This document shows, piece after piece, positions 27,813 through 37,654 of a stretch of DNA of 64,000 bases. The translations under genes and the position numbers were made by a program. The notes beneath the pieces were generated by a model. The model had not been told where the DNA came from. It saw only the letters and a list, made by a program, of their open reading frames with translations, and searched no databases. Each line of letters begins with the position of its first letter. Position 1 is the first letter of the stretch. The DNA lies in the NCBI GenBank assembly GCA_963820995.1, contig CAWGCL010000001.1, forward strand, positions 186,001-250,000, in the 5' to 3' direction. The stretch is from JAGTVG01 sp963820995 (GTDB lineage: Bacteria; Bacteroidota; Bacteroidia; Cytophagales; Cyclobacteriaceae).

Positions 27813-28933
27813 GTATAATTATTTAGCATAACAGGCATTACCAGCATAAGTAAGTCTTCACCATCACCTTGTTCTTTTGGAACGATCAATCCGGCACGAT
27901 TAGATTCAGATAACTTTAATAACACTTCCGAACTTTCTATGTTTGAGAGCATTTCTATCAGAAATCTTGCATTAAATCCAATAACAATATCTTCTCCATC
28001 ATGTTCACAGCTCAGACGCTCGTTGGCCTCATTCGAAAAATCTAGATCCTCCGCTGAAATTTGCAACTCGCTACCAGTAATCTTTAGCTTAACCTGGTTG
28101 GTGGTTTTGTTGGCATAAATTGCAATACGTTTAAGGGAACTCAGAAATTCCATGCGGTTTATCGTCATAATGTTATCATTGTCTGCAGGAATTACATTCT
28201 CATAATCCGGATACCTTTCATCTATCAGGCGGCATATCATTCGAACATGGCTAAATTCAAAAAACGCATTCGATAAATTATATTCTACTGAAACACTTGA
28301 GTTTTCAGCTGGCAACACATTTTTTAATAGATTTAAGGCCTTCCTTGGAATGATTATTGCATTTTGATTATCAGAGGATATGTCACTTCTCTGGTACTTA
28401 ATAAGCCTGTGTCCATCAGTTGCAACAAAGGTAGAATTGCCTTCATCAATATTAAGATAAACACCGGTCATAGCAGGTCGTAATTCATCATTACTGGTTG
28501 CAAAAATAGTATTTGATATAGCTGCCGAAAGGACCTCAGAAGACATTTCAACAGAAAATCCATCACTTACATTTGGTACCTTAGGAAAATCTGTGGCATT
28601 TTCCCCTGATAATTTATATCGGCCATTATCTGAATTAATTTCTATACTGTAAGACTCCTCATCAATGGAAAAAGTCACAGGCTGTTCAGGCAAATTTTTG
28701 AGTGTATCTAATAATATTTTTGCGGGTACAGCAATGCTTCCGGTTTCTTTTGCTTCAACTTCGATCTCGGTGATCATTGAGGTTTGCAGATCTGATGCCG
28801 TTATTGTCAGTTTACCCGATTCAATTTCAAATAAAAAGTTTTCAAGTATTGGCACTACAGGATTGGTCGTGATCACCCCATTGATGTTTTGAAGTTCCTT
28901 AAGCAGTGCTGATGATGTAACAATGAATTTCAT
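27809..28933 (-). CDS. dnaN: DNA polymerase III beta sliding clamp
   Basis: The ring-shaped processivity clamp of replication. 374 residues in three repeated clamp domains. MKFIVTSSALLKELQNI and LLDTLKNLP near the start, RPAMTGVYLN and TDGHRLIKY in the middle, and a C-terminal LLMLVMPVMLNNYT matching the partner-binding MPM(R/V)L tail. Intact. It is not next to dnaA here, as is common in Bacteroidota. Confidence 0.96.
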   Translation of the reverse strand: MKFIVTSSALLKELQNINGVITTNPVVPILENFLFEIESGKLTITASDLQTSMITEIEVEAKETGSIAVPAKILLDTLKNLPEQPVTFSIDEESYSIEINSDNGRYKLSGENATDFPKVPNVSDGFSVEMSSEVLSAAISNTIFATSNDELRPAMTGVYLNIDEGNSTFVATDGHRLIKYQRSDISSDNQNAIIIPRKALNLLKNVLPAENSSVSVEYNLSNAFFEFSHVRMICRLIDERYPDYENVIPADNDNIMTINRMEFLSSLKRIAIYANKTTNQVKLKITGSELQISAEDLDFSNEANERLSCEHDGEDIVIGFNARFLIEMLSNIESSEVLLKLSESNRAGLIVPKEQGDGEDLLMLVMPVMLNNYT

Positions 28934-29034
28934 ATTGTCTGAAAAATATATGTGTGAATTTATCAGTTAAAGTTATAAATATTATTCTAAATAATTATTA
29001 AAATGGATATCCCTAAATATAATCTTTATTAATA

Positions 29035-29066
29035 TTGTATTCAACACAAATAAAGGGATATATTTT
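29035..29066 (+). promoter_or_regulatory. Candidate promoter of the PNP gene
   Basis: TTG (29035-29037), a 21-base spacer and TATATTTT (29059-29066) fit the Bacteroidota promoter pattern with one mismatch in the -7 element, 35 bases before the ATG at 29102. Confidence 0.4.
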
Positions 29067-29101
29067 AATTTATCTTATTAATTAGATCAATTTGAAGCAT
29101 T

Positions 29102-29914
29102 ATGCTGGATAAAATCAAGGAAACTACAAAATTCATAAAAAATATTGTGAATGAAGATCCCCAGATAGGAATAATTTTAGGTACGGGATTGGGGGCTCTG
29201 GTAAATGAAATAAACATTAACATAACAATTCCTTACGAAAACCTACCAAATTTCCCGGTTTCAACTGTGGAGAGCCATTCGGGTAAATTGATCTTTGGAA
29301 CACTTGGGGGGAAACGAGTGGTCGTAATGCAGGGAAGATTTCATTATTATGAAGGGTATGATATGCAACAGATCACATTTCCTGTACGGGTAATGAAATT
29401 TTTAGGAATTGAAAAACTGTTTATTTCAAATGCTTCCGGGGGCTTAAGGAACGACCAGGAAATCAGTGATCTTATGATTCTAAATGATCACATCAGCCTG
29501 TTGCCTGACAATCCATTGCGTGGAAAAAATCTGGATGAATTGGGGCCACGTTTCCCGGACATGAGTGATGCCTATGACAAAAATTTGATCACTAAGGCAC
29601 TTGAAATAGCTAATAAAAATAATATAAAAGTTCATACTGGTGTATATGCCGCTGTACCAGGCCCAAATCTTGAAACACCGGCTGAATACAAATACCTGAG
29701 CATAATCGGAGCTGATGCGGTAGGTATGTCGACAATACCTGAAAATCTGGTAGCCAGGCAGATGGGCATACCTTGTTTTGCCATCTCTGTGATCACCGAT
29801 ATAGGTGTTGAAGGAAAGATAAAGAAAGTGACAGTAGAGGAAGTTATAGATGCTGCTGCAAGGGCTGAGCCCAGGATGACACTACTTATGAAAGAACTGA
29901 TCAGTTCAATCTGA
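29102..29914 (+). CDS. Purine nucleoside phosphorylase (trimeric type)
   Basis: Phosphorolysis of inosine and guanosine in purine salvage. 270 residues with ILGTGLGAL, the phosphate-binding ESHSGKL and GRFHYYEGY, SNASGGL, and the purine-site AVPGPNLETPAEY, as in trimeric PNPs (PunA/XapA). The ATG at 29102 starts MLDKIKETTKF. Single gene with its own promoter candidate. Confidence 0.94.
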   Translation: MLDKIKETTKFIKNIVNEDPQIGIILGTGLGALVNEININITIPYENLPNFPVSTVESHSGKLIFGTLGGKRVVVMQGRFHYYEGYDMQQITFPVRVMKFLGIEKLFISNASGGLRNDQEISDLMILNDHISLLPDNPLRGKNLDELGPRFPDMSDAYDKNLITKALEIANKNNIKVHTGVYAAVPGPNLETPAEYKYLSIIGADAVGMSTIPENLVARQMGIPCFAISVITDIGVEGKIKKVTVEEVIDAAARAEPRMTLLMKELISSI

Positions 29915-30007
29915 GAATAAATGTTAATTTTGAGATTTTAATAACTCCGGGTCAAGTCACAAGGAGTTTCATTTGCGTAGCCTGTTAATTATAAAACAGC
30001 CATTACC

Positions 30008-31060
30008 CTAATCCTGTAATACATTTCCAATGAAAGTGGATTTCAGCCCGATCCAGACAATTAAAAGAATAATCGCCCAGGTAAGGTATATCATATAATA
30101 ATCCTGCGTATCCTTAAATCTCGTTTCTTTGATTTCCGCTTTCTCATACTGATCGATCAAGGAAAAAACGTTATCAAGAGCTTCATTGTCAGACACCCTG
30201 TAAAATTCGCCATCGCCTAGCTCAGCTATCTTCCTGAGATTGGTTTCATCAAGAGTGTTTTCTACATACCGTGTTCGTCCGAAAAAATCCTTTCCGAATG
30301 GCACCCTTCCTTCTTTTCCAATGGCGATAGTATAGATCCTGATATTAAACGATCTGGCAAGTTCCGCCGCGGTGATCGGGTCAATATTTCCAGCTGTATT
30401 ATCTCCATCGCTTAATAATATCAAAACTTTTGATTTTGAATCAGAATCTCTCATCCTGTTAGTCCCAACTGCCAGTGCACTACCAATTGCCGTCCCGCGA
30501 TTCTCGATCATATCAAAATCAAGCTCTTCAATATGTGCTTTTAAGAGGTCATAATCAAGGGTAAGGGGCGACAAGGAATAAGCATCCCCTGAAAAGATTA
30601 CGATTCCTATTCGATCTTGAAATCTTCCCTGGATAAACTTAAGAGCCGTTTCTTTGGCAGCTTCCAATCGGTTTGGTTTGAAATCTTCAATCTGCATACT
30701 CTCAGAAATATCAATGACTAGCATAATGTCTATCCCTTCTGTCCATTGCTCAACTTTTTCATTGGTCTTCTGAGGACGTGCTATACTAATGATGATAAGT
30801 GCGAGGATCATTGAGATTAAAACATCAGGGATGAACCTCAGTAAACTTGCTGGCTTCCATTTCAAGCTACTTTTAGGCAATGCAATGAGTAACTTCTGTT
30901 TCAATCTGGCCTGGACAATATATTTAATTAATAGTACCACAGGTACTGCCCAGAGAAACCATAATACTTGCTTATATTCCCAGGAAAAATTCTGGAAAGT
31001 GGCGGGATAGAACCAATCAAGACTATACCAAACAGCAGGAAATAAACTTTGACTATCCAT
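30008..31060 (-). CDS. BatA-like von Willebrand A domain membrane protein
   Basis: Inner membrane protein with two N-terminal membrane segments (about 32-45 and 73-92), a vWA domain beginning with the intact MIDAS motif DISES (about 115-119) followed later by a second-site T and LSDGDN, and a C-terminal membrane helix (about 325-342). This is the BatA/BatB layout; the family is tied to aerotolerance or envelope stress in Bacteroides and to MoxR-type chaperone systems. 350 residues. It overlaps the upstream membrane protein by 8 bases. batB, batC and batD are not downstream: the next gene is PNP on the other strand. Confidence 0.87.
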   Translation of the reverse strand: MDSQSLFPAVWYSLDWFYPATFQNFSWEYKQVLWFLWAVPVVLLIKYIVQARLKQKLLIALPKSSLKWKPASLLRFIPDVLISMILALIIISIARPQKTNEKVEQWTEGIDIMLVIDISESMQIEDFKPNRLEAAKETALKFIQGRFQDRIGIVIFSGDAYSLSPLTLDYDLLKAHIEELDFDMIENRGTAIGSALAVGTNRMRDSDSKSKVLILLSDGDNTAGNIDPITAAELARSFNIRIYTIAIGKEGRVPFGKDFFGRTRYVENTLDETNLRKIAELGDGEFYRVSDNEALDNVFSLIDQYEKAEIKETRFKDTQDYYMIYLTWAIILLIVWIGLKSTFIGNVLQD

Positions 31061-31944
31061 TTCTTAGTTCTTTAAGTCTTACATCATAGCGTTCAATGGA
31101 ATATTCCAGGAGTTTCTCAAAATGTTCATGGAGTGGTTTCTCTTTAATATTACCATATATATACCGGTCGATAGACCTTAAATTTTCCTTAAGTCTTTGA
31201 TCAGCATGCAGCCCGATCAATTCCTTGGTTGTAAGTTTTGTATAAGGTTCCATTTCTAACTTTTCCATATACTTTTTCCAGTCTCCCAATATATCCTCCG
31301 GGTCAACACCAGCCCTATTGTCCCGCAGTGCCTCTAATTTCAAATAAAACTTATTTACAAATCGCTTGTGTATTCTCCTCATAATGAGGATCCTGATCCA
31401 TCTTGATAATCTTTTGCCAAAGAACATAAGCCCGATTAGCGCAGCCAAAAGTAATGCGCCGAAGATTATCATGAAAACCGGGTAATTAAACTTATCAGAG
31501 ATCTCAAAAAAAGAAGTATTTTCTTTAAGTTTAACTGAATCAGGCATCTCCTGAATAATGTAGAATAAGATTAATAGAATCCGGCGAGGTATAAATTGCG
31601 GTGCTATCTTCTTCCTGCTTAATGTACACCGGCAATTGAAGATATTGTACAGAGTCAATTTCAAAAGTTGATAAATAATATATGACGCTATCAAAACTTG
31701 AAACACTGTCAGAGGTGGTCTGAAAATACTCCCTTTTATGATATTCAAAAGGTTGATAATCATGAGTTGAATCCGGAAAGATGATGTTATATGACCTTGG
31801 ATACAATACCGATAAGCTATATGGTACTTCTTCCCCAATTTTCACAGTGTCTTTTAAAAAAGATCCTTGGATGGAGACCTCTTGTCCATGGACAGAGAAA
31901 TAAAAAACCAGCAATAATGACAATATGCCTATTCTCTTAAACAA
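31053..31944 (-). CDS. Bat-cluster membrane protein with signal peptide, frameshifted
   Basis: An exported protein with a signal peptide (about 1-20, ending VHGQ), a beta-rich extracytoplasmic domain (about 21-135), one membrane helix (FMIIFGALLLAALIGLMFFG) and a charged cytosolic helical tail of about 110 residues. The position between DUF58 and BatA genes is typical for Bat clusters. The first frame stops at 31540 after ILHYSGDA and the other resumes with PDSVKLKENTSFFE. The switch is near 31550-31560, and the 3n+1 span points to one surplus base. Corrected length is about 296 residues. The start is a TTG at 31944 overlapping the DUF58 stop by 8 bases. Confidence 0.7.
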
Positions 31945-32816
31945 ATCTCTTCGCTTTATTTCTAACCTTAAATAATTTTATCAGTTTCGGCACATAATCT
32001 TCATTGGTGTCTATAGAAAGATAGTTGGCATTTTGTTTACGACACAGGTTCTCAAGTTCAATCTTATTACCGCTAAATGTATTATGCAATCCTTGCCGAA
32101 AATTACCAGATGATGTATTCATCCATAGAACCTTGCCACTTTCCTTATCATATAATGGAACAATACCCAATTTGGGCAAGTCTGTTTCCCTTCTGTCGGA
32201 TATATGAATGGCTACTAGATCATGCTTCCTTGCCAGTGCTTTCATATTGTTTTCAAACCCCTCATCTATAAAATCTGAGATAAAAATTACTATGCTCTTT
32301 CGTTTAAGCCGGTTTAAAGTATATAATATGGCCCGGCTAATATCTGTCTTAAGGGATTGGGGCTGTAAATTAAAAATCTCACTAAATATCCGATAAGCAT
32401 GTTTAACTCCTTTCGTTGGCTTTACATACTTTTCCTTTTGATCGGAAAAACATATTAAACCCACCTGGCTTGATTCCTTTAAGGCAGATAACGCTAACAC
32501 AGCACATATTTCTTTGGCGATCTGAATTTTCTGTTTGCCCTGGATTGCCAATTTCCTGTGAGGCACTAACATCCAGTACAAAAAAGACGGTTTGCTCCTT
32601 CTCTTCCTTGAAAGTTTTTACATAAGTACCATGTCCCTTCGCTGATACGTGCCAGTCGATCGATCGAACATCATCACCGTATTGATATGCCCTTACATCG
32701 TCAAATTCAAGGCCACTTCCTTTAAATACAGAGTGGAAGTTACCCTGCATATGAGAGTTGATTGCCTTCCTGACAGTAATTTCATATTTACGAAGCTTTT
32801 TGAGAAGCTCCTTCAT
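31937..32816 (-). CDS. DUF58 protein (MoxR-associated), frameshifted
   Basis: DUF58 proteins carry a vWA-like fold and accompany MoxR ATPases. KGSGLEFDDVRAYQYGDDVRSIDWHVSA is split here as GLEFDDVRAYQYGDD and RSIDWHVSAK, the family signature, and a degenerate MIDAS follows (LDVSAS). The first frame runs on to nonsense after SQEIGNPG; the second continues KQKIQIAKEI. Removing one base of the GGG (plus-strand CCC at 32538-32540) joins them. The ATG at 32816 is chosen over a GTG at 32822. Corrected length is about 292 residues. No moxR lies upstream: the neighbour is a divergent DUF4296 gene. Confidence 0.85.
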
Positions 32817-32865
32817 AGGCACTTTTTATCTTTAAAATTAGAACTTATTTGAGTAATTTTCGGTC

Positions 32866-33207
32866 ATGAAAAAAACTTTTTTATTAGTACTGATTATAGT
32901 TTTAATCAATTGCGTGGGCAAAGATAAGCCACCTGAAGGAATCATGTCGAAACAAGAGATGGTTTCTTTTCTGATTGATTTACATATTATGGAGGCTAAA
33001 ATTACTACTGTCCGGTTCCCAAATGATTCCGTAAAAATCATTTTCCCCGAAATAGAAAAAGAACTTTTTGAAAAACACAATGTTTCTGATTCGGTATATT
33101 TCAAGAGCTATCAGTATTATCTTAATAATATGTTTGACATGGAAGAGATATATACAGCGGTGGTAGACAGCCTCAGCCTCAGAGAAAGAGTGTCAAGTAA
33201 AAAATGA
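32866..33207 (+). CDS. DUF4296 lipoprotein
   Basis: 113 residues with a lipoprotein signal ending LINC (Cys16) and a helical, acidic body containing MSKQEMVSFLIDLHIMEAK, typical of the Bacteroidota DUF4296 family. Function unknown. It is 11 bases upstream of mutS2 and on the same strand. Confidence 0.8.
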   Translation: MKKTFLLVLIIVLINCVGKDKPPEGIMSKQEMVSFLIDLHIMEAKITTVRFPNDSVKIIFPEIEKELFEKHNVSDSVYFKSYQYYLNNMFDMEEIYTAVVDSLSLRERVSSKK

Positions 33208-33218
33208 TCTGACAGGGA

Positions 33219-35630
33219 ATGTTATATCCATCGAATTTAGAAGAAAAACTGGGATTTGACAAGATCAAACAGGCCATCAGACAGAAATGTATCGGGGAAT
33301 TCGGACAATCGTATGTCGACAATATAAGATTCAGCTCGGATTTTGAACTGATCAAAAAATTACTCATACAGACTGGTGAGTTTGTAAAAATATTGCAATC
33401 AGGTCTGCCCTTTCCGGGAGGGGAATATCATAATATAAGTAAACATCTTATTAAGGCTTCAAAAATTGATGCTTACCTTTCTGATGAAGAATTTCACGAA
33501 TTAAAATTAACCTTATCAAAGACTGAAGACTTATTAAAGTTTTTTAAAAAACACCAGGAACAGTTTGAACACTTAACGCTATTGACTGTTGGTGTATATC
33601 TTAATCCACAGCTTCTATTTACTATAAATAAAATCGTAGATGAAAGTGGAAAGATCAGAAACTCTGCGAGTGATGAGTTAATGAAGATCAGGAGTAAAAT
33701 CCAGGAACTTGAATTCAAGGTTCGTGGAAAATTGGAACGCATACTAAAGAAATTTATCAAAGATGGTTATACAAGTGAGGACGTTAATATTACCATAAGA
33801 AATGGTCGGTTGGTCATTCCGGTTCGTTCCGAATTTAAAAGAGTTGTGGGTGGATTCATACATGATGAATCAGCAAGTGGTCAAACAACTTTTATTGAAC
33901 CTTCGTCGCTAGTGGAATTGAACAATGATATCAGAGATCTCTATTATAAGGAAAAGCGGGAAATTATCCGCATCCTTATCGCGCTCACTGACATGATCAG
34001 ACCGGAAGTTGATAATTTAAGAAAGTGTTACGAGTTTGTAGGGAAAATAGATTTCATTAAGGCAAAAGCACTATACGCCATTGATTTGAATGCCATTTTG
34101 CCGGAATTGGTGAACACAGCAAAAATTGAATGGTTACAGGCCAGGCACCCCATTTTATATATGTCCCACAAGATATCAGGGAAACCGGTAATTCCTCTTG
34201 ACATAACATTAACCCATGAAAATAGAATTCTGGTTATTTCTGGCCCAAATGCAGGTGGAAAGTCTGTTTGTCTTCAAACCGTCGGATTGATCCAGTATAT
34301 GTTGCAATGTGGATTGCTGGTCCCTTTAATGGAAGGGTCCAAAACAGGTATTTTCCCAAGGATATTTATAGATATTGGAGATGAACAATCATTAGAAAAT
34401 GACTTGAGCACATATAGCTCCCACTTGATGAATATGAATAGTTTCCTGAATCTCGCTACAAGAAAGACGCTTTTCCTTATCGACGAATTCGGAACCGGGA
34501 CCGAGCCTCAATTCGGCGGGGCAATTGCTGAGGCTATTCTAAAGGAATTGAGTAAAAAGAAATCATTTGGGATCATCACAACACATTATACCAACTTAAA
34601 AAAATTCGCTGAGAAGACACCCGGGGTGATCAATGGTGCCATGAGATTTGATATCAATAAAATGGAACCGTTATTTGAATTACAGATCGGCAAGCCCGGA
34701 AGTTCTTTTGCACTGGAAATTGCAGCTAAGATTGGGCTTTCTAATGAGATCATTCAGGATGCCAAAAAAGGCATTGGAACCTCGCACGTTAACTTTGAAA
34801 GATTGCTTGGGGAGTTGGAACAGGAAAAGAAAGAGTTTGAATTGCAAAAAAGAAAATTGTCATTAGAGGAAAATAAATACAATAAGCTCATAAATGAATA
34901 TGAATCTTTAAAAACTGACCTGGAAAGTAACCGTAATAAAGCAATTAAAGATGCCAGGCGTGAGGCAAATGACATTATTTCAAGAGCAAACAAGGAAATA
35001 GAGAAAACCATCAGGTTAATTAAAGAGGCTAAGGCGGATAAAGAAAAAACCAGGATTATCCGGAAAAACCTGGAGGAATTTAAGGAAAAGAATAAACTTC
35101 CTGAACCACCAGTTAAGAAAGATATTATCAAAAAACCAAAGATAAAGGTAGTCCAGGGTAAAATTGAAGTAGGTGATTTTGTCAGGATCATGGACCAGGG
35201 CAGTGTAGGTCAGGTCCTGAATATCAAAAGGAATACTGCGGAAGTAGCAATTGGTGACCTGAAATCAAATTTAAAGCTTAACAGGCTGGAAAAGATCTCA
35301 AAGAAGGAATATACCGGACGTTCGGAAAAGGTTTCTGGAGTTTCTTCACGTGTTATAAGTTCTGATCTGAATGAGAAACTGAAATTTTTCGAATCTACTC
35401 TCGATCTTAGAGGAAAAAGAGCCGAAGAAGCACTTACCATTCTAAACCAATACCTCGATGAGGCATTGCTTCTAAGCATGAATGAGATCCGAATACTTCA
35501 TGGAAAAGGTGATGGAATCCTGCGGGATGTTATAAGGGCACATTTGACTCAGATTGATTTTATTGACCGCTTTTATGATGAAGATGTTGAAAGAGGGGGT
35601 GCCGGGATTAGCATTGTCCACCTGAAATGA
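33219..35630 (+). CDS. mutS2: Endonuclease MutS2
   Basis: A MutS homologue of 803 residues without the mismatch-recognition domain. Core and clamp regions come first, then the ATPase with Walker A ISGPNAGGKS (about 341-350) and Walker B LFLIDEFGTGTEP. A long charged coiled-coil follows (about 510-630). The C-terminal Smr nuclease domain begins LDLRGKRAEEAL (about 727) and has ILHGKGDGILR. MutS2 is linked to suppressing recombination and to ribosome collision rescue in other bacteria. Intact, followed by a terminator. Confidence 0.95.
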   Translation: MLYPSNLEEKLGFDKIKQAIRQKCIGEFGQSYVDNIRFSSDFELIKKLLIQTGEFVKILQSGLPFPGGEYHNISKHLIKASKIDAYLSDEEFHELKLTLSKTEDLLKFFKKHQEQFEHLTLLTVGVYLNPQLLFTINKIVDESGKIRNSASDELMKIRSKIQELEFKVRGKLERILKKFIKDGYTSEDVNITIRNGRLVIPVRSEFKRVVGGFIHDESASGQTTFIEPSSLVELNNDIRDLYYKEKREIIRILIALTDMIRPEVDNLRKCYEFVGKIDFIKAKALYAIDLNAILPELVNTAKIEWLQARHPILYMSHKISGKPVIPLDITLTHENRILVISGPNAGGKSVCLQTVGLIQYMLQCGLLVPLMEGSKTGIFPRIFIDIGDEQSLENDLSTYSSHLMNMNSFLNLATRKTLFLIDEFGTGTEPQFGGAIAEAILKELSKKKSFGIITTHYTNLKKFAEKTPGVINGAMRFDINKMEPLFELQIGKPGSSFALEIAAKIGLSNEIIQDAKKGIGTSHVNFERLLGELEQEKKEFELQKRKLSLEENKYNKLINEYESLKTDLESNRNKAIKDARREANDIISRANKEIEKTIRLIKEAKADKEKTRIIRKNLEEFKEKNKLPEPPVKKDIIKKPKIKVVQGKIEVGDFVRIMDQGSVGQVLNIKRNTAEVAIGDLKSNLKLNRLEKISKKEYTGRSEKVSGVSSRVISSDLNEKLKFFESTLDLRGKRAEEALTILNQYLDEALLLSMNEIRILHGKGDGILRDVIRAHLTQIDFIDRFYDEDVERGGAGISIVHLK

Positions 35631-35672
35631 AAAGTCCCGTACCTGTCTTTTAGACCAGATACGGGACTTTAT
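35631..35672. terminator. Bidirectional intrinsic terminator
   Basis: AAAGTCCCGTA at 35631-35641 pairs with TACGGGACTTT at 35660-35670, with an inner CTGTC/GACCAG partial stem. A runs on one side and T runs on the other serve both mutS2 (plus) and the lipoprotein gene at 35693 (minus). Confidence 0.88.
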
Positions 35673-35692
35673 TTATTATATATCTATATCTT

Positions 35693-36166
35693 CTATTTAG
35701 TCAAGTTTGCAGTATATGCGCCACTTAAATCAGCTACCCTGCCACCAACCATTGCCGTAAGACCAGGATGTGAGAATGATATGCTCATTGAGTTCGTACT
35801 TACATTATTGATATTGAACTCAGCAACCGGAGTTACACTGGATAATACCACGATATCTATGGAAGAACTATTGAAAGCCCATGATGAGTTACTCTGAGTG
35901 CTGAAAAAATCCGGCATCCCAGCGGCACTAAATGATGTTGGTGCATAGCTGGCATCCGTATTGAAAGTCATTGTTGAACCATTCAGAATAGTAGGATCTA
36001 CACCTTGTGGAACAGTAGCACTTTGTATGGTCCAGGTACCGCTCATTGTTTGCGCTCTTTTCTGCTGTTCAGTTAAATCTGTTTCCTCATTATCATTACC
36101 ACAACTTGAGAAAAAAGCAAATCCCGCTATCAGACCAACGCTTAAAAATAAAAATAACTTTTTCAT
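35693..36166 (-). CDS. Small lipoprotein of unknown function
   Basis: 157 residues. Signal peptide ending FFSSC (Cys22), then an acidic stretch (GNDNEETD) and a Ser/Thr/Asn-rich beta-type domain starting GTWTIQSA, which looks like a lipocalin-like or DUF5004-type fold. No catalytic motif is seen. Monocistronic between two AT-rich spacers. Family assignment uncertain. Confidence 0.65.
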   Translation of the reverse strand: MKKLFLFLSVGLIAGFAFFSSCGNDNEETDLTEQQKRAQTMSGTWTIQSATVPQGVDPTILNGSTMTFNTDASYAPTSFSAAGMPDFFSTQSNSSWAFNSSSIDIVVLSSVTPVAEFNINNVSTNSMSISFSHPGLTAMVGGRVADLSGAYTANLTK

Positions 36167-36248
36167 GTTTAAAATTTTTCTGGTTTATACCAATATATTG
36201 TATCCTTAATTTAATTAATTCCAGAATTATAACGAATAGTAACCCTGT

Positions 36249-36867
36249 TTATTTATAATTTTCAATTTTAATAAAATCAACAGCAAAGGTATATTCTTCT
36301 GGCTGATTTGAGGCAATTATCACTGTCTTATTTCCCAATATTGACTTAATCTCCTCAGAATACCACTTTTTATTCTCTTGATCCAAATTAGTTGTTGGCT
36401 CATCAAGTAACAATAAAGGGCTTGCAGAATATATCCCTATTGCCAGTTTCAACCTTTGTTTCATCCCTGAAGAAAAGTGTTTAATAAATTTCTCTTCATT
36501 TCCATCAAGCTTGCTATTATGAATAACATCTCGGACACTCATCCCGTCCCTTAGCGATTTAAAATTAAAATGAAATTTTAGAAATTCAATTCAAAGTTAA
36601 TTCTTCAACCAGTTCGGTATAGGGCGCTACAAAATCTACCGACTTATAAAATTCGTCGGGAGGTATATCATTATCATTCTGAATATAGGATATCGTCCCT
36701 GCTGAAGGTAATGTCCAGCCAGAAATAATAAGCATTAAAGTTGATTTGCCAGATCCATTTGGGCCGATTACTGCAAGAGGGCTGCCTGTAGATATGGATT
36801 TATCTATATTCTTGAATATCCACTCTTTATTATATTTTTTGCCGGCTCCCTTAAGGATGATCTGCAT
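36249..36867 (-). CDS. ABC transporter ATP-binding protein, frameshifted
   Basis: A compact ABC ATPase of about 205 residues after correction: Walker A GPNGSGKST, signature FSSGMKQRL, Walker B LLLLDEPTTNLD. The first frame ends at 36586 after VEELTLN; the other continues EFLKFHFNFKSLRDGMSV. Deleting one T at 36588-36589 rejoins them. The gene begins 4 bases after the lpxA stop, so it belongs to the lipid A transcript. No permease partner is visible, and its cargo is unknown. The related stand-alone ATPases near lpxA in Bacteroidota are uncharacterised as far as I know. Confidence 0.82.
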
Positions 36868-36871
36868 GAGA

Positions 36872-37654
36872 TCATACGTTATTGAATCCTTTCATGATGC
36901 CACGGTCTGAATTCCGGACGAAATTGACAATTTCATCTCGTTCTGTTGACGGTGACATTTCAAGTTCCAGGACATCAAGCGCTTTTGAATTATTAAGGCC
37001 TTTCAGATATATCTGCCTGTAAATCTCCTGGATCTCATTAATTTTATCATTGGTATATCCCCTTCTTCTCAATCCTATCGAATTTATTCCGGTATAGCAT
37101 AAGGGCTCTCTTGCAGCTTTGGTATATGGTGGCACATCTTTTCTTACCAATGACCCTCCAGCTATCATAACGTGACGGCCTATTTTAACGAATTGATGAA
37201 TAGAAGTAGATCCTCCAATTATTGCCCAGTCATCGACCTCAACATGACCTGCCATCTGCACGCAGTTTACGAGAATGCACTGGTCGCCGATAACACAGTC
37301 ATGGGCGACATGCACATAGGCCATTAAAAGGCTGTTCTTACCTATAGTGGTCCTGTATCGTTCTACTGTTCCACGATTTATGGTAACATACTCCCGGATA
37401 ACTGTGTTATCACCGATCTCAACTGTTGTATCTTCTCCAGCAAATTTAAGGTCTTGAGGAATCGAAGATATGGTAGCTCCGGGAAATATTTTGCAATTTT
37501 TCCCTATTCTCGCCCCTTCCATAATTGTAACATGAGAGCCAATCCATGTTCCCTCTTCAATAATTACATTTTTATGAATACAAGCAAATGGCTCAATTAC
37601 TACATTGTCTGCGATTTGCGCTTCCGGATGGATGTATGATAATGGCTGGTTCAT
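36872..37654 (-). CDS. lpxA: UDP-N-acetylglucosamine acyltransferase LpxA
   Basis: First step of lipid A synthesis: O-acylation of UDP-GlcNAc by hydroxyacyl-ACP. The hexapeptide left-handed beta-helix is clear (ADNVVIEP, IGKNCKIFPGA and so on), with the catalytic His in VHVAHDCVIG and the conserved NCVQMAGHVEV. 260 residues, the normal length. It overlaps the end of lpxC-fabZ by 4 bases, implying translational coupling. Confidence 0.95.
   Translation of the reverse strand: MNQPLSYIHPEAQIADNVVIEPFACIHKNVIIEEGTWIGSHVTIMEGARIGKNCKIFPGATISSIPQDLKFAGEDTTVEIGDNTVIREYVTINRGTVERYRTTIGKNSLLMAYVHVAHDCVIGDQCILVNCVQMAGHVEVDDWAIIGGSTSIHQFVKIGRHVMIAGGSLVRKDVPPYTKAAREPLCYTGINSIGLRRRGYTNDKINEIQEIYRQIYLKGLNNSKALDVLELEMSPSTERDEIVNFVRNSDRGIMKGFNNV

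Noticed and set aside
29941..30000. Possible terminator hairpin after the PNP gene (AACTCC/GGAGTT)
   Set aside because: Only a 6-bp stem with a 13-base loop and no T run.
33494..35479. Antisense frames rich in Ser/Phe/Leu within mutS2
   Set aside because: Composition typical of the reverse frame of a Lys/Glu-rich gene; no start signal or conserved motif.
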